DNA of 64,000 nucleotides, taken from the NCBI RefSeq assembly GCF_051622035.1, contig NC_135356.1, positions 7,042,579-7,106,578 on the forward strand. The letters are read 5' to 3'. Positions 61,509 through 64,000 of the stretch are shown here, one piece after another. The notes under the pieces are model-generated. The model saw only the letters and a list, made by a program, of their open reading frames with translations, did not search any database and was not told the origin of the DNA. The position numbers were made by a program, and so were the translations under genes. Each line of letters opens with the position of its first letter. The first letter of the stretch is position 1. This DNA is from Arctopsyche grandis. Taxonomy: Eukaryota > Arthropoda > Insecta > Trichoptera > Hydropsychidae.

Positions 61509-62777
61509 CAGTGGCGGACTGGGACTGAAATCAGTGCATGCCAGGAGTCAAAGGGGGCCCCCCAGGGTTAAAAAATTTGCCCCCCCCCCCCTCATATAAC
61601 AAAATTTTCTTCTTTCCATCACGCTAAAAATCAAGGGAAAAATTTTTTTTTTTCAAAAATGGGAATAAACAAATTTAGGTAAAAGAAAAATGGCAAAAGC
61701 AAAATAGATCCATAAATTACATTGTATATTTCGTTTTAACCCTTGTCCTAGGTAAATAGAATGCATCATAAAAGAATCAGGGACTTCATTTCAGCTTTTT
61801 CTTGGGCTGGCAAAGATTGGTCAAATTGAATTTTTTTTCAAAAAATCTTTTTATATCGGAATAAAAATGGAAAATATTCTTTGAATACACCTTATTGAGT
61901 TATAAAATATGAAAAAAATAAGCTTATATTTGAAAAAATAATTATAAAAAAATATTATGTAAAAATCGAAAAAAGCGCCGCAGGCGAAATTTTTTTTCTA
62001 AAAATCTTCACATGGTCAGCAAAAATCGACCATCGAACTGAGTCACTAAAAAACTATCAATTAACTTAATTTCTACCGACTGTCTTTTCACTTTATCTAT
62101 GTACATACATACATACATATGTACGTAATAACAATAGATAAAGTTTTGTGATCATGCGAAAATCTGGATTTTGGGAAGGGGGCCCCTATCCTATATTTCT
62201 ATATACATGGATGTGTCTAGATTAGGATTAGATTTTATATTCGGAAACTGTTTACAATTGTATATTTAAATCTTACTATATCGTCGAAGTATAATCAAAT
62301 GTTATTTTGAAAGTATGAAGTAAATTTAAATAGCTGGTTGATGATGAATCGTCCTATCAAAATTGTTTTAAGCAATTCAGTTTATATTATTCACGGAAAT
62401 TTGTTTATTACCATTTTTATTTCAGTAGGTAGTTGTAACATACATAGGTATTGGTATATACATAATATTGACGTTGGAAATGGGCCCGGCAAAAGGGCCC
62501 ACGTTGAAATGTTGAAACTTACATTTCGAGCCTAATACAAAAAGTTAACCAATCTTTGGGCTGTTAAAGCAGGTATTAGTTGTTTTTGTATATCGTAAGA
62601 TATTTGTTTTGTTGAAATACCCAAACTTTAGGTCCCAAAGTGCAATATCCTATAAATTTTTACACACGTGAAATAGATAAAAAGTTATTTAATTTTACTG
62701 AGGGCCCATATTTTCTAACAGACAGTGGGGCCCACATGCCATCGGGCATGTTCGCTTGTATGGCCAGTCCGCCACTG
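61509..62777. mobile_element. hAT-type element, 1.27 kb, perfect 8-bp duplication
   Basis: CCTATTGC at 61501-61508 and 62778-62785 is an exact 8-bp duplication. The ends CAGTGGCGGACTGG and CCAGTCCGCCACTG are perfect inverted repeats. The interior has no transposase that I can read; a short frame at 62338-62535 has no support. Non-autonomous. Confidence 0.85.
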
Positions 62778-62785
62778 CCTATTGC

Positions 62786-64000
62786 TAAAGGTCACGCCAA
62801 GATCTCATAAATAAATAATTTTTGCGGATTTTTTATGTACATATACTTGATTTTTTTGTCAGATTTTATCAAAATTTTAGGTTTCACACTATTTTTGAAA
62901 TTTTCTTTATTTTGAAGTATTCTTTTAAATATGTTTTTATTGTTATTATTAATGTAAAATAGCACGGTCGCGTCCATCCTTAGTAATAAGTTAATTTTTA
63001 CACAACTTGAGGGTTTTGTTTAAATGTTTGAAGGCTTCTCTTAAAAATTTTCATTAAACACGCCTGACGCTATTCACATTTGTTACGATTTTAGGCCAAG
63101 AATTCAGATTTAATATATTTATTTGTATACAAATATTATCGCCTTAGTATATTTTCAAATGTTAGCCTGTAAATGCTGATTCAAGAATTTTTTTTTCTCA
63201 AAAAAAGTTGTACATTCATTGAATCCATCTTATTGTATTTACACATTTATATAATTTTTCATTCCACGTTGATCACAGAAAAATTTATAAATGAAAATAT
63301 GATATGCGAACAGTTCATCCCGGAATATACATCAAAAAGAATATTCATTAGGAGTCCATTTATCAAATGAAAAATTCATCTTATACGTACATATTCATCA
63401 AACGGATGATTCATCAAAAATATAAATAAAATTCGAAATATATTATTGCTGTGGTGTAAGTTCATATATGTATAGTTGACGTCACGCCAATCTAAAGCAT
63501 ATTTGTTTAGCATTTAATTATTTCTTAATCATTTTACCATCATAATTCAGCCCCGCGCAGAATGTGACCTTTGATAATAGCATTCAGATTTGTAAAGATC
63601 AATTTCTCGAACGCAACGTGCTTTTAACCCACCTAAACCCGGAACTATTTATAGATTGCCTTAAATTTACACAGAAAAAAGGGACAAATGTATCAATGAT
63701 ACATAATTAATATTTTGTAGACATACGCTCGAAGAATCATCTTTCAACGACTTTTTTGTAAGCTTACATGTAACAACTCAATTGTAAGCGTGGTATAAGG
63801 TGATTTGCATGGGAGTTTCTGGTGACTTTGAATTATCGTTAATCAGTAAAAATAATCATGATCGACCCAATAATAATATTTGGTCGATAATAACGATAAT
63901 AACGATGGAAATTCAGAAAAATATTCAATTAACGATTAGCATTTCATTAACTAATACGAAGCTTCAGCAAGATAGGAGTAACACAGTGCTCAAAATGGAC
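62786..64000. other. No feature seen
   Basis: AT-rich sequence. A block at 63780-63870 (GTTTCTGGTGACTTTGAATTA) resembles 53060-53125 and may be a dispersed repeat. No gene. Confidence 0.4.

Overview
The window is a stretch of AT-rich arthropod nuclear DNA, most likely insect. The evidence is one intron-rich eukaryotic gene with GT/AG splice sites, long (TA)n arrays, and RTE, Jockey/CR1-like, piggyBac, mariner, hAT-like and Helitron-like sequences. I could not place it to order. Nothing prokaryotic is present.

The only host gene I can reconstruct is eIF4G on the minus strand. It has 20 coding exons between 43397 and 29552, which join in phase to 1035 codons plus a stop. The protein has the eIF4E-binding motif, MIF4G, MA3-like and C-terminal W2 regions. 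A probable 5' untranslated exon lies about 3.3 kb upstream in a CpG-rich island (about 46.4-46.96 kb). The last coding intron (29671-34212) holds a mariner remnant and a complete piggyBac-like element with an intact transposase, antisense to the host gene. Other introns hold a 421-bp foldback and a small hAT-type MITE.

The rest is mobile and repetitive DNA. 0.28-6.5 kb: a Helitron-like 3' end with minisatellites, an RTE retrotransposon and a Helitron-like element full of GC-rich tandem repeats. 8.3-14.6 kb: (TA)n arrays, a second RTE copy between two (TA)n arrays, an LTR-like sequence, a tRNA-derived SINE and Helitron ends. 14-18.1 kb: three Helitron-like copies with GGGAAC-type minisatellites. 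19.6-22.9 kb: a broken unidentified coding remnant, a 5'-truncated LINE and a chain of foldback modules. 43.4-48.2 kb: MITEs, a second chain of foldback modules, the CpG island and a large nested foldback. 49.2-51.1 kb: a second, inverted copy of the satellite-bearing Helitron. 54.4-56.3 kb: a 1.9-kb foldback element with a perfect 9-bp target duplication. 57-62.8 kb: several hAT-type elements.

The most unusual pattern is a family of 120-170 bp palindromic modules, each flanked by an 8-bp sequence of the form TMATNAYT. At two loci four different modules stand in a row, and all are separated by the same locus-specific 8-mer (TAATAATT at one, TCATAACT at the other). This suggests repeated insertion into one target 8-mer. 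I do not recognise it as a described family.
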